64,000 nucleotides of DNA from the NCBI RefSeq assembly GCF_014640555.1, contig NZ_BMHE01000030.1, positions 26,817 through 90,816 of the forward strand. The letters are read 5' to 3'. Below are positions 39,901 to 48,193 of the stretch, in pieces. The notes under the pieces were generated by a model that was not told the origin of the DNA, searched no databases, and was given only the letters and a program-made list of their open reading frames with translations. This DNA is from Paenibacillus marchantiophytorum (GTDB lineage Bacteria > Bacillota > Bacilli > Paenibacillales > NBRC-103111). How positions within the stretch are numbered: the stretch's first letter is position 1; each line of letters starts with the position of its first letter. A program made the position numbers and the translations under genes.

Positions 39901-41706
39901 ATGCCCATTGACCATAGATTAGCAAACGAATCTTTATTTAAACAAGCTTTTAAGTATGCGCCGATTGGCATGGCTCTCGTACATTTGAATGGCGCTGTGC
40001 TAATAACCAACCCTGCGATCTGTTCCATACTTGGCTATTCGGATGCCGAATTACTCACAATGACGTTTCACGACATGACACATTCGGAAGATCTGGAGCT
40101 CGATTGTCTTTATTTGTCCGAATTGCTTGCTTGCCAAAGAGAATCCTATCAAATGGTCAAACGATATTTTCATAAAGAAGGACATGTCATTTGGGCTTTA
40201 TTAGCCGTTTCACTTGTTAAGGATGAGGAAAATAATCCACAATTTCTAATTGCCCAAGTTATCGATCAAACCGACCACAAACATATAGAAAGCCAAGCTC
40301 TGTCGCACATTATTTCGGAAAATGCGCAGGATATCATATCAATTGCCACACCGGACTGTATAACCCGTTATATATCTCCGGCTGTTCGACGTTTGCTTGG
40401 ATATGAACCAGAAGAAATGGTCGGAACCAAATTAACGAACCTCTGGCATCCCGATGATCTTGATGACTTCTTGCAAAATGGGCTGTTTAAGAATGGCGAT
40501 GTTGATATCTTAGAATGTCGTGTTCGCCATAATGAAGGACATTACGTTTGGTTCGAGACTACAGTCAAAATGATATGCGACGAGCAAGGAAATATCGCGC
40601 AGGTCGTTGGCGTTGGCCGGGATATCTCCACTCGCAAGCAAGCTGAAGCTGAGTTGCGCGCAACCAAAGAAAGACTTGAGTCATTCATCGATCACAACAT
40701 CGATCCCGTTATGATGATTAATTTGGCCTATGACGTGGTGAAAATTAATCTAGCCTTTGAAACAACATTCGGCTGGACATCCTCTGAGATTGTTGGCGTC
40801 AATGTCTTCGATTTCCCTTTTATTCCCGAAGCTTCTAGGCCAGGCTGCCTTCAGGCTCTTGAACAACGGCAGCCCTATTACCTCGAAACAGTCAGAAAGA
40901 AGAAAGACGGCGGCGAACTACCCGTGATGGTTTCGTTGTTTACCATGCAGGATGAGTCTGGCATTCTTAGTGGTTGGGCGGTTACATTGAGAGACCTAAC
41001 AGCCCACAAGCAAACGGAAGCGCTATTAATCAACTCAGAGAAACTAACCATCGCAGGTCAACTTGCTGCAGGAATTGCCCACGAAATCCGTAACCCGATT
41101 ACGGCGATCAAAGGTTTCATGCACCTCATGCGATCAGGCAAATCAGAGAAACAAATGTATTACGACATCGTCTCTTCCGAGATTGAGCGCATCGAAATGA
41201 TTCTCAGTGAGCTGCTGATCTTGGCCAAACCGCAGTTAATTCATTCCGAGTGCAAGGATCTTCGTGCTCTTTTGAGCCAAGTCACAACATTGTTGGAATC
41301 CCAGGCGAATATGAATAATGTTCAAATTCTAATGGAATTCGAGCCCTGTAACACTTACGTTCAATGTGACGAAAATCAACTGAAACAAGTGTGTATCAAT
41401 TTCATAAAAAACGCGATCGAAGCCATGCCTCACGGGGGAGACCTGTTCATCCATCTCAAAAGCAATCATACCGACAGAATCCTGCTGCGTTTTATTGACC
41501 ATGGATGCGGGGTTCCTGAACATATTTTAGCTAAACTGGGTCAACCCTTCTTCACAACAAAGGAAAAAGGAACGGGTCTTGGCTTCATGGTGAGCAAAAA
41601 GATCATTGAAAATCACCATGGCACTGTTACGGTTATGAGCAAGGAGAATAAGGGTACTACAGTAGAGGTTAGTCTTCCGACTGTTCCTAAGAATCGAACC
41701 GACTGA
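39901..41706 (+). CDS. Cytosolic multi-PAS sensor histidine kinase (sporulation-kinase-like)
   Basis: A 601-aa kinase without membrane helices. Three PAS/PAC units cover about residues 10-130 (FKYAPIGMALVHLNGAVLITN), 140-255 (AQDIISIATPDCITRYISPA) and 260-375 (NIDPVMMINLAYDVVKINLAF). The HisKA domain has GIAHEIRNPITAIKGFM with His394; HATPase_c shows NFIKNAIEAM (N box), DHGCGVPEHIL (G1), FTTKEKGTGLGFMVSKK (F/G2). This is the architecture of Bacillus KinA/KinE-type kinases feeding Spo0F. No response regulator is next to it, as expected for phosphorelay kinases. SD CCGGAGG lies 6-10 nt before the ATG. Function in sporulation is inference. Confidence 0.88.
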   Translation: MPIDHRLANESLFKQAFKYAPIGMALVHLNGAVLITNPAICSILGYSDAELLTMTFHDMTHSEDLELDCLYLSELLACQRESYQMVKRYFHKEGHVIWALLAVSLVKDEENNPQFLIAQVIDQTDHKHIESQALSHIISENAQDIISIATPDCITRYISPAVRRLLGYEPEEMVGTKLTNLWHPDDLDDFLQNGLFKNGDVDILECRVRHNEGHYVWFETTVKMICDEQGNIAQVVGVGRDISTRKQAEAELRATKERLESFIDHNIDPVMMINLAYDVVKINLAFETTFGWTSSEIVGVNVFDFPFIPEASRPGCLQALEQRQPYYLETVRKKKDGGELPVMVSLFTMQDESGILSGWAVTLRDLTAHKQTEALLINSEKLTIAGQLAAGIAHEIRNPITAIKGFMHLMRSGKSEKQMYYDIVSSEIERIEMILSELLILAKPQLIHSECKDLRALLSQVTTLLESQANMNNVQILMEFEPCNTYVQCDENQLKQVCINFIKNAIEAMPHGGDLFIHLKSNHTDRILLRFIDHGCGVPEHILAKLGQPFFTTKEKGTGLGFMVSKKIIENHHGTVTVMSKENKGTTVEVSLPTVPKNRTD

Positions 41707-41779
41707 AATAAATGATGTGGATGATGCATAAAAGATCGCAAAATTTCGGATTGTATAGGATGAATGCGAGGTGAGACTA

Positions 41780-41986
41780 TTGTCCAACCAAGAGGAATCC
41801 TCTTCAGGCTATCCGCGAAATATACGAGATTTCCAAGAATTAACTTCCGTTAAACCCAGTGAGTGGACGGAGATCGAACTGCACTTCAATCACCGGCAAA
41901 TGAGTGATTTATCTCCTTGGCTCAATGAGCAAGGCACTCATATCCACAATCAAATTATTCAGGAAATTGAGCGGCGCGGTGTCTGA
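41780..41986 (+). CDS. Small soluble protein, unknown
   Basis: Not recognised. The 68 residues are hydrophilic (LSNQEESSSGYPRNIRDFQEL...WTEIELHFNHRQMSDLSPWLNEQG), predicted helical at the C-terminus. The start is probably TTG 41780, because the GAGGTGAG Shine-Dalgarno overlaps the alternative GTG at 41771. It lies 73 bp after the PAS kinase, in the same direction, with no terminator between, so it may be co-expressed. Balanced composition and a good SD argue for a real gene. Confidence 0.6.
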   Translation: MSNQEESSSGYPRNIRDFQELTSVKPSEWTEIELHFNHRQMSDLSPWLNEQGTHIHNQIIQEIERRGV

Positions 41987-42070
41987 CTTAGTAAACATAC
42001 ATGTTGCTTTATTATCGAAATTCCTTCATAATGAACATGAAACTACATAAATTTAGGAGGTATTTATACA

Positions 42071-42682
42071 ATGGCACATCAACTACCAGCTCTTCCGTAC
42101 GCAAACGACGCACTAGAACCACATATCGATGCAAAAACAATGGAAATTCACCACGACCGTCACCATAATGCATATGTAACAAACTTGAATGCAGCTCTGG
42201 ACAAACACCCAGCTTTGCACGAGAAATCCCTTAACGATCTGATCGCTGACCTGAACAGCCTTCCTGAAGATATCCGCACTGCTGTTCGCAACAACGGTGG
42301 CGGACACGCGAACCACTCCCTTTTCTGGGAAACAATCGCACCTAACGCTGGCGGAGCACCTACTGGCGCTTTGGCAGCAGCTATCGAGAGCGAGCTTGGC
42401 GGTTTTGAGAAATTCAAAGCTGACTTCGCTGCAGCAGCTACTACACGCTTTGGTTCCGGCTGGGCTTTCCTAGCTGTTGACAAAGCTGGCAAATTGAAAG
42501 TATACAGCTTGCCGAACCAAGACAGCCCGATCTTCGAAGGCGAAACGCCAATTCTTGGTCTGGATGTTTGGGAGCATGCTTACTACCTGAACTACCAAAA
42601 CAAACGCCCTGACTACATCGCAGCGTTCTGGAACGTTGTGAACTGGTCTGAAGTTGGCAACCGTTACGACGCAGCGAAATAA
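42071..42682 (+). CDS. sodA: Superoxide dismutase, Mn/Fe type
   Basis: Converts superoxide to hydrogen peroxide and oxygen; cytoplasmic. In 203 aa the metal ligands are His27 (EIHHDRHH), His82 (GGHANHSLFW), Asp165 and His169 (LDVWEHAYYLNYQNKR). GGHANHS and the residues around 140-150 fit the Mn-type of Bacillales (SodA), although the metal is not certain from sequence. AGGAGG lies 10 nt before the ATG; codon use is highly biased, indicating strong expression. Followed by a strong terminator. Confidence 0.97.
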   Translation: MAHQLPALPYANDALEPHIDAKTMEIHHDRHHNAYVTNLNAALDKHPALHEKSLNDLIADLNSLPEDIRTAVRNNGGGHANHSLFWETIAPNAGGAPTGALAAAIESELGGFEKFKADFAAAATTRFGSGWAFLAVDKAGKLKVYSLPNQDSPIFEGETPILGLDVWEHAYYLNYQNKRPDYIAAFWNVVNWSEVGNRYDAAK

Positions 42683-42694
42683 GCAGCGTTGATC

Positions 42695-42738
42695 GCAAAG
42701 AACCTCAACCCCTCGTGGGATTGAGGTTCTTTTGCTTT
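42695..42738 (+). terminator. sodA terminator
   Basis: AAAGAACCTCAA-CC-CC / GG-GA-TTGAGGTTCTTT stem, then TTTTGCTTTTTTT. Confidence 0.92.
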
Positions 42739-42756
42739 TTTTGACGGGATAAGTTC

Positions 42757-42785
42757 TTTACGCAACTGCTGGAAAGCTGTACGAT
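42757..42785 (+). promoter_or_regulatory. Promoter of Crp/Fnr gene
   Basis: TTTACG (42757-42762), 17 bp, TACGAT (42780-42785), between the sodA terminator and the ATG at 42856. Confidence 0.5.
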
Positions 42786-42855
42786 ATAGATATGGTCAAG
42801 CTGAAATTAGCGAGCAGCTGGTCGTTGAATATGACCGAAACGAGATGAATGCATA

Positions 42856-43539
42856 ATGAAAACCATCATTTCTTTGCTTCACAATGTTCCCTTATTTCAA
42901 CAGCTCACCGAAGATGACTTACTGGGAATTGCGCCTTTATTCACGGAAAAAAAGGTCAAGAAAGGCAGCATTCTATTCTTCGAAGGAGATGCTGGCGGAG
43001 AATTTTTCCTCATTAAATCCGGTGTCGTCAAAATCTATCGGTTGGATGAAGCCAAAGAAATTATCCTTGCCTTGTTTCGAGATGGCGATTTCTTCGGGGA
43101 AATGTCCTTGATCGGCAGCCATCAAACCCGTTCTGCCACCGCCGAAACGCTAGAAGCATGCACGCTTTATATATTGAAGCACTCTGATTTCAGTCAATAC
43201 ATGGAAAAGAGCCCGAAGCTCCTTTTCAAGCTGCTTGAAACAACCATGAACCGACTTCGTCAGGCTAATGAGCAAATCTACGATCTAACTTTCCTCGGGG
43301 TACGATCCCGCATTATGAAGACCATTATTCGACTTTCCGAGCAGCATGGCGTGGCAACATCGGATGGACTTCTGATTAACGTCAAACTGACCCATCAGCA
43401 GATTGCCAATATGGTGGGCACTGTCCGTGAATCGGTTACCAAAGTTCTGCAGGAACTCCTCGACGATGAATGCATTCAGATTGATAAAAAGCTAATCACT
43501 CTACGAAATGTAGATGCCATTAAGAATGAAATTCGTTAG
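42856..43539 (+). CDS. Crp/Fnr-family transcriptional regulator
   Basis: A 227-aa regulator. Residues 10-125 are a cyclic-nucleotide-binding-type beta roll (KVKKGSILFFEGDAGGEFFLIKSGVVKIYRL, FRDGDFFGEMSLIG). A dimer helix follows, then the HTH (residues 170-205, LTHQQIANMVGTVRESVTKVLQEL). No Cys cluster of FNR type is visible: the few Cys residues are scattered, so it is not an obvious oxygen sensor. The phosphate-binding residues of cAMP-binding CRPs are not clear either. Targets unknown. It follows sodA but has its own promoter. Confidence 0.88.
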   Translation: MKTIISLLHNVPLFQQLTEDDLLGIAPLFTEKKVKKGSILFFEGDAGGEFFLIKSGVVKIYRLDEAKEIILALFRDGDFFGEMSLIGSHQTRSATAETLEACTLYILKHSDFSQYMEKSPKLLFKLLETTMNRLRQANEQIYDLTFLGVRSRIMKTIIRLSEQHGVATSDGLLINVKLTHQQIANMVGTVRESVTKVLQELLDDECIQIDKKLITLRNVDAIKNEIR

Positions 43540-43558
43540 ACATACAATTCGCACGAAA

Positions 43559-43582
43559 AACCTAGCCTGCGGCTAGGTTCTA
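43559..43582 (+). terminator. Terminator after Crp/Fnr gene
   Basis: AACCTAGCC, loop TGC, GGCTAGGTT, with a weak T-rich tail. Confidence 0.75.
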
Positions 43583-43691
43583 TACTTATTTTGTTGCCTT
43601 ATTCTCAGCGTATCGCTCACCCTCTAGCATGGCCGGGATCCGAGATGGAGCTTCTTCAAAGCGACCAATTCTATTAAGGGCCAATTCTATT

Positions 43692-43874
43692 AAGGGAAAT
43701 ACAGGACGCTATTTAGGCAAATAGCAGGGGTACTATGGCGCAAGCGGAACTACAGGGTCTTATTTCCACGAAAAGCGCTGAATTTCGCATCAAACAACAA
43801 AATAGCGTATTGTAGTTCCCTCAAGCTTGCTATAATGGCACTTTTGGCTGGAATAGCGCACTGTAGTTCCCTCC
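43692..43874. repeat. Dispersed ~182-bp inverted-repeat element, copy A
   Basis: Direct modules GGAAATACAG (43695) and GGAACTACAG (43746) are 51 bp apart. The inverted modules TTGTAGTTCC (43810) and CTGTAGTTCC (43861) are also 51 bp apart. The ends AAGGGAA...TTCCCTC are inverted. The first module is followed by the hairpin GCTATTTAGGCAAATAGC. Copy B (52009-52190) is the same element at about 80% identity by eye. No ORF, so if mobile it would be MITE-like. The left edge abuts a 16-bp direct duplication. Confidence 0.9.
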
Positions 43875-44043
43875 GCGCGAGGCACTTGGACAACTCTTCG
43901 ATGCCAAATCAACAATCCCCTTGCCCCTATGCGATTCTGCTATAAAATAGCTAAACGTCTACGGCCTTGTCTAAGAATTCCTTCAGCATTCCCAATGCTG
44001 CAATGCTGCAAAAAGATACGACCATAACCCTTCACACAAATTA

Positions 44044-45168
44044 TTATTCCGCGTCCCGCTCCTGCCATTCTTTCATGATTCGCAAGAATACATTCGGAAA
44101 AGCATACTGCTGCAGATCCTCCGGTCCTACCCAGCGATAGTGGAAAGGAATCCATGCTCCCTCATGTCCTGGCCGATTCACATCGCCCAGCTTGGCGCGG
44201 TATACTTTCATTTTCCAAACAATATGGCTAAAAATATGTTCCGTATCCATAAACCACTCATCGGGCTGAATTAGAATTTGCTCTTGATCGGCGAGGCTTT
44301 GGCGCAGCACATGACCATTTTCTTCATCGGAAAGCCAGTCGCCAGGCTCCCAAGCTACATGCGGCAGTTCCCACATACGAGCGAGCAAGCCCTCTTGCGG
44401 ACGCTGCCGGATCAACCATTTCCCTTCATTCTCACCCGTACCCTCTATCAAAGCCACGGCTCGCAGCTCAGGACGCGGCGGCTTGGCTTTCTTCTTGATC
44501 GGCAGCGCCTCTTCCATCCCTGCATCCCGCGCAGAACAATGCGCCATCACCGGGCACGTCAAACAGTGCGGCGAACGAGGCGTACATACCATAGCCCCTA
44601 GCTCCATCAGCGCTTGATTGAAATCGCTAGCCGTTCCATCGAGGATTAGTTCACGCGCCAGCTTCTCCATGACGGTTCGCGTCGAGGGCTTCATAATATC
44701 TTCCTCAATGAGAAAATAGCGCGATAAAACCCGCATCACGTTGCCATCTACAGCTGGTTCTGGCTTATTATATGCGATACTTAGCACCGCTCCAGACGTA
44801 TAGGGTCCAACACCCTTCAGGGAAGAGATCTCCTCTTTCGTCTGCGGAACGATGCCGCCATAACGCTCGTGAACCTCGCGGACTGCCGTTTGCAAATTTC
44901 TTGCGCGCGAATAATAGCCCAGACCTTCCCAAGCCTTCAACACATTTTCCTCCGGCGCTGTCGCCAAAGCTTCAACGGTTGGAAATTGATCAATAAAACG
45001 ATGAAAATACGGAATCACCGTATCCACCCTTGTTTGCTGCAGCATGACTTCCGAAATCCATATATAATAAGGGTTTTTACTTCTTCGCCAAGGTAAATCA
45101 CGTTTATGTGTATGATACCAATTCAGTAAATTAGTGGAAAAATATCGCTTTTGTTCTTCGCTGTACAT
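44044..45168 (-). CDS. mutY: A/G-specific adenine glycosylase
   Basis: Removes adenine mispaired with 8-oxoguanine. From ATG 45168 (374 aa): HhH-GPD fold with catalytic Glu40 (WISEVMLQQTRVDTVIPYF), helix-hairpin-helix LKGVGPYTSGAVLSIAY, catalytic Asp141 (AVDGNVMRVLSRY), and the 4Fe-4S loop with Cys195, 202, 205 and 211. The C-terminal NUDIX-like domain (residues 235-365, ALIEGTGENEGKWLIRQRPQEGLLARMWELPH) recognises 8-oxoG. A longer frame to 45228 lacks an SD; GGAG lies 5-8 nt before 45168. Confidence 0.96.
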   Translation of the reverse strand: MYSEEQKRYFSTNLLNWYHTHKRDLPWRRSKNPYYIWISEVMLQQTRVDTVIPYFHRFIDQFPTVEALATAPEENVLKAWEGLGYYSRARNLQTAVREVHERYGGIVPQTKEEISSLKGVGPYTSGAVLSIAYNKPEPAVDGNVMRVLSRYFLIEEDIMKPSTRTVMEKLARELILDGTASDFNQALMELGAMVCTPRSPHCLTCPVMAHCSARDAGMEEALPIKKKAKPPRPELRAVALIEGTGENEGKWLIRQRPQEGLLARMWELPHVAWEPGDWLSDEENGHVLRQSLADQEQILIQPDEWFMDTEHIFSHIVWKMKVYRAKLGDVNRPGHEGAWIPFHYRWVGPEDLQQYAFPNVFLRIMKEWQERDAE

Positions 45169-45271
45169 GAGCTCTCCTTCTCTATGGGGCACGTTCCAGT
45201 TATAATGGTTGAATGGACATGTCTCCATCCATTATACGAGAAGTGCGGAACATAAAACTAGAGGTGAATGT

Positions 45272-45832
45272 ATGCAAAACACGAAACAAACTGATTTGGC
45301 CACCAAAAGAAAAGCCTGGCTTAGCCAAGCTCATGCCTTAATTCCGCTGTTATTTATCTGGGGCGCGGAATGGATGTTCAGCGCGATCATGGATTTCGCG
45401 ATCTACTGGCGTGATCTGGATTGGTTAAAACAAGCCGCTTTTATCACGGCCGTTATAGCAAGCTTGGTTCAAATCTGGAGCCTGCGGAAGGATTTCCGGA
45501 AGGATGCTTCCGCCGAGCAGAGCGGCTGGGGCCACCCTGCGCTGCTGCTGCTGCCAGGCGTGCTGCTCATCGCAGCTATCGCGCTGCTGGAGGCCATTGG
45601 CGCCGTCACGCCACTGTTTGCACCAGTCCTGCGAGCGTTCGTCCTCGCGATTGGATTCGTACAAGTCGGACTCCTGCTCGGCAAGCCGCTCATGTATTTG
45701 GGCCTGTGGCTTTTTGCCTTAACCGCCCTCATGGGCGTATGGTATTTGGGCTACTCTGCCGTCATCCTCGAAGGCATGGGCGGGATTAGTCTGATTGCCG
45801 GCGGGTACATGCTGCGGGTCTGGGGACGATAG
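45272..45832 (+). CDS. Integral membrane protein, unknown function
   Basis: Not recognised. The 186 residues have about five hydrophobic segments (ALIPLLFIWGAEWMFSAIMDFAIYW; FITAVIASLVQIW; ALLLLPGVLLIAAIALLEAIGAV; AFVLAIGFVQVGLLL; LGLWLFALTALMGVWYLGYSAVILEG) with a charged loop (LRKDFRKDASAEQ) between segments two and three. GAGGTGA SD lies before ATG 45272; the longer frame to 45209 overlaps the mutY start region. Divergent from mutY. The 3' half is GC-rich. Confidence 0.7.
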   Translation: MQNTKQTDLATKRKAWLSQAHALIPLLFIWGAEWMFSAIMDFAIYWRDLDWLKQAAFITAVIASLVQIWSLRKDFRKDASAEQSGWGHPALLLLPGVLLIAAIALLEAIGAVTPLFAPVLRAFVLAIGFVQVGLLLGKPLMYLGLWLFALTALMGVWYLGYSAVILEGMGGISLIAGGYMLRVWGR

Positions 45833-45860
45833 GGCGAGAGGCGGCGGTGGACGAGCGAGC

Positions 45861-46051
45861 TTAAGATTGTTTTTCACTCTTATGTTACGTGAATCGAGCG
45901 AATTCTTCACGTTAACGTTGTTTTTCAACCTCTCCGCCGAAATAAACAGTGATTTGAGGCGAACGCCTCGGCGTAAGGTTGTTTTTCACTCTTATGACGA
46001 GGGAAATGAGCGGATTGGTCACTTTAACGTTGTTTTTCACGCTTACGGAAG
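45861..46051. repeat. Intergenic four-module repeat, spacing 51/61/51 bp
   Basis: Four modules with the core TTGTTTTTCA begin at 45867, 45918, 45979 and 46030. Modules 1 and 3 read AAGATTGTTTTTCACTCTTA or AAGGTTGTTTTTCACTCTTA; modules 2 and 4 read AACGTTGTTTTTCAACC or AACGTTGTTTTTCACGC. So there are two alternating module types and a 112-bp period, the same plan as the array at 24.6 kb, whose core (AACGCTGTTTTTCAGCG) is also similar here. Confidence 0.85.
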
Positions 46052-46059
46052 TTTACGGA

Positions 46060-46101
46060 GCGTGAAAACCTTACTTTAGCGATGTTTTCACGCCGCTAAA
46101 G
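46060..46101. promoter_or_regulatory. Two overlapping, mutually exclusive hairpins upstream of cytochrome c gene
   Basis: GCGTGAAAAC (46060-46069) pairs with GTTTTCACGC (46084-46093), and CTTTAGCG (46074-46081) pairs with CGCTAAAG (46094-46101). Both stems are perfect. They interleave without a linker, so both cannot form at once. They end 30 bp before the ATG of the cytochrome gene. Confidence 0.6.
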
Positions 46102-46131
46102 CATAAAAAAAAGGCGCATAGGAGGAAACTC

Positions 46132-46566
46132 ATGCTGAAGATGAACAAACAGGCTTGCGCAGACACCGCAAGCCTGAACGCAAACAAGCCGCGCACGGCG
46201 CGGCGGCGTATTACCGGCGCGCTTATCCTCGCGCCGATGGTGCTCGCGCTAGCCGCGTGCGGCGGCACTTCGGGCGGCAGCGCCACCCCGAAGGCGCCGG
46301 CCGCGACCGCTGCAAGCGAGAGCAACCCTGCGTACGTGAAGGCGCAGGAGCTCTTCACTACGAACAAGTGCATCAGCTGCCACGGAGTAGATCTGTCAGG
46401 CAAAGCCGGCGCCAAGACGAATTTGCAAAAGGTCGGCAGCAAGATGAGCAGCGAGCAAATCGCGAATCAGATCAAGAACGGCGGAGGCGGCATGCCCGTC
46501 TACAAAACGAAGCTGTCCGATGAGGAAATCGGACTGCTCACAGACTGGCTCAGCTCCAAAAAATAG
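46132..46566 (+). CDS. Lipoprotein mono-haem cytochrome c (c-551/CccB-like)
   Basis: A 144-aa membrane-bound electron carrier. Residues 1-42 are an unusually long signal (hydrophilic first 25, RTARRR, then LILAPMVLALAAC) with a lipobox ending at Cys43, which would be lipidated. A Gly/Ala/Pro-rich linker follows. The haem motif is Cys80-I-S-Cys83-His84, and Met121 in GGGGMPVY is the likely sixth ligand. Bacillus CccB/c-551 proteins are similarly small and lipid-anchored. AGGAGG lies 6 nt before the ATG. The N-terminal half of the gene is much more GC-rich than its flanks. Confidence 0.9.
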   Translation: MLKMNKQACADTASLNANKPRTARRRITGALILAPMVLALAACGGTSGGSATPKAPAATAASESNPAYVKAQELFTTNKCISCHGVDLSGKAGAKTNLQKVGSKMSSEQIANQIKNGGGGMPVYKTKLSDEEIGLLTDWLSSKK

Positions 46567-46578
46567 CATCCGGCATTT

Positions 46579-46965
46579 TTATAGCTCCTCCACAATCGCA
46601 TAGGCGGCAGCCATCGAATCCGTATGCGTAATGCTGATATGGATACGGTGGCTGCCTATTAGGCCTGCCCGCAGCAAGGCCTCTTCCCGCACCTGACAAA
46701 CAGGCTTGCCTAGAGCATCCGGCAGCACTTCAATATCCTGAAAGCCTATTTGCTTGCCGATTCCGCAGCCAATCGCTTTAACAATCGCTTCCTTGGCCGC
46801 AAAACGGCCGGAAGCAAACTCCGCAAGTCGCCCCCGGCGCTTCTGCGCCAGTTCTCTCTCTGGAGCCGTCAGAATCCGCTCCAGAAATCTTTCGCCTGAC
46901 GAGCCCTCCAGCATCTTGCGCAATCGCGCAATTTCAACCAAATCTGTTCCGATACCTTTAATCAT
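46579..46965 (-). CDS. acpS: Holo-[acyl-carrier-protein] synthase
   Basis: Transfers 4'-phosphopantetheine from CoA to apo-ACP. From ATG 46965 (128 aa): Asp8 in GIGTDLVEI and Glu59 in RFAAKEAIVKA are the Mg ligands; ITHTDSMAAAYAIVE ends the protein as usual. A longer frame adds ten unconserved residues. It is convergent with the cytochrome gene, only 12 bp apart, with no clear terminator between. Confidence 0.95.
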   Translation of the reverse strand: MIKGIGTDLVEIARLRKMLEGSSGERFLERILTAPERELAQKRRGRLAEFASGRFAAKEAIVKAIGCGIGKQIGFQDIEVLPDALGKPVCQVREEALLRAGLIGSHRIHISITHTDSMAAAYAIVEEL

Positions 46966-47172
46966 CGTGGCTATGCCCCACTTTTCTTCCAGCATTTTGG
47001 GTTCAATTTACATGATTCTGCGCCTGCGGTCAAGGCTCTCTGCCATTTTGCATCAGCCTGACCTCCCCATTGGTTACTTCAAGGTAAGTAAGTCACCCTA
47101 TTTTCAGTTCTTCTACGTTCTCTAAACTGCGGGTATACTGAACATAGACTAAATTGCTAGGAGGCCAACTGA

Positions 47173-48150
47173 ATGAGAATTATGCCGCTTGAGAAACGCG
47201 GAATCTCGAATAGCCGGATCGTTTTCGGTTGTATGGGAATTGGCGGAGAATGGAACAACGCCCCTTATACCAAAGAAGATTACATCATTGCTGAGAAAGC
47301 AGTGGAAGCTGCCTTATCCATAGGCATTACCATGTTTGATCATGCCGATATTTATAAAAGAGGCAAATCCGAATCTATTTTTGGCGAAATCCTCAAAAAA
47401 AGACCTGATTTGCGTGACCAAATTATTCTCCAATCCAAAGTTGGTATTCGCTTTCAAAACGAAGTGAATCCACAGCGCTTTGATTTCAGCAAAGGTCATA
47501 TCATCAGCGCGACGGATGGGATTCTACAGCGCCTCGGTGTGGAACATTTGGATGTGCTGCTGCTGCACCGCCCTGACCCGCTCATGGAGCCGGAAGAGAT
47601 CGCAGAAGCCTTCAACACGCTGCGCTCCGCAGGTAAAGTACGGCATTTCGGGGTTTCCAATATGAGTTCTGCCCAAATTCGCTTCATTCAAAATTCACTG
47701 CCTGAGCCGCTCGTTGTGAATCAACTGGAGATGAGCTTGGCTCGCATCGACTGGGTTGAACAAGGCATCTTGGTCAATCAAAAGGATGGCCTCGGCGTGA
47801 ACTTTGCTGATGGCATCATGGAGCATTGCCAAATGAGCGATATTCAAATTCAAGCTTGGGGCCCGCTGGCTCAAGGCAAATTCTCCGGCAGCTTGCCGGA
47901 AGATGCGCCTGAGACGATCACAAACACAGCCACTCTTGTACAAAAAATGGCTAACGAAAAAGAAACGACACCAGAATCAATCGTTCTGGGCTGGTTAATG
48001 AAACACCCTGCGCGTATTCAGCCGGTCATCGGTACATCCTCAGCCAAGCGTGTCCTTGCTTGTCAAGATGCTGTGCGCATTGCCGAAACTATGACACGCG
48101 AAGAATGGTACACACTGCTCGAGAGCTCCCGCGGCGCTCGCATGCCATAG
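47173..48150 (+). CDS. Aldo/keto reductase (YdhF-like)
   Basis: A 325-aa NADPH-dependent carbonyl reductase with a TIM barrel. The tetrad is visible: Asp and Tyr in FDHADIYKRGKSE, Lys in LQSKVGIR, His in VLLLHRPDPLM. The cofactor phosphate site is near the end (PVIGTSSAKRVLACQDA). AGGAGG lies 7 nt before the ATG. It is monocistronic and convergent with nadE. Physiological substrate unknown. Confidence 0.9.
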   Translation: MRIMPLEKRGISNSRIVFGCMGIGGEWNNAPYTKEDYIIAEKAVEAALSIGITMFDHADIYKRGKSESIFGEILKKRPDLRDQIILQSKVGIRFQNEVNPQRFDFSKGHIISATDGILQRLGVEHLDVLLLHRPDPLMEPEEIAEAFNTLRSAGKVRHFGVSNMSSAQIRFIQNSLPEPLVVNQLEMSLARIDWVEQGILVNQKDGLGVNFADGIMEHCQMSDIQIQAWGPLAQGKFSGSLPEDAPETITNTATLVQKMANEKETTPESIVLGWLMKHPARIQPVIGTSSAKRVLACQDAVRIAETMTREEWYTLLESSRGARMP

Positions 48151-48157
48151 ACGAACA

Positions 48158-48190
48158 ACAACCCCTGACCATTATGGTCGGGGGTTGGTT
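48158..48190. terminator. Bidirectional terminator between aldo/keto reductase and nadE
   Basis: AACCCCTGACC, loop ATTAT, GGTCGGGGGTT (11 bp, one wobble), with T-rich sequence on the right and A-rich on the left. Confidence 0.85.
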
Positions 48191-48193
48191 ATT

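Larger units (their letters stand above)
43540..44043. other. Intergenic region between the crp-like gene and mutY
   Basis: Contains the crp-like terminator (43559-43582), a 16-bp direct duplication, CCAATTCTATTAAGGG at 43665-43680 and 43681-43696, and one copy of the dispersed four-module repeat (43692-43874). The last 100 bp hold several imperfect GCTGCAATG repeats. No ORF is credible. Confidence 0.7.
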
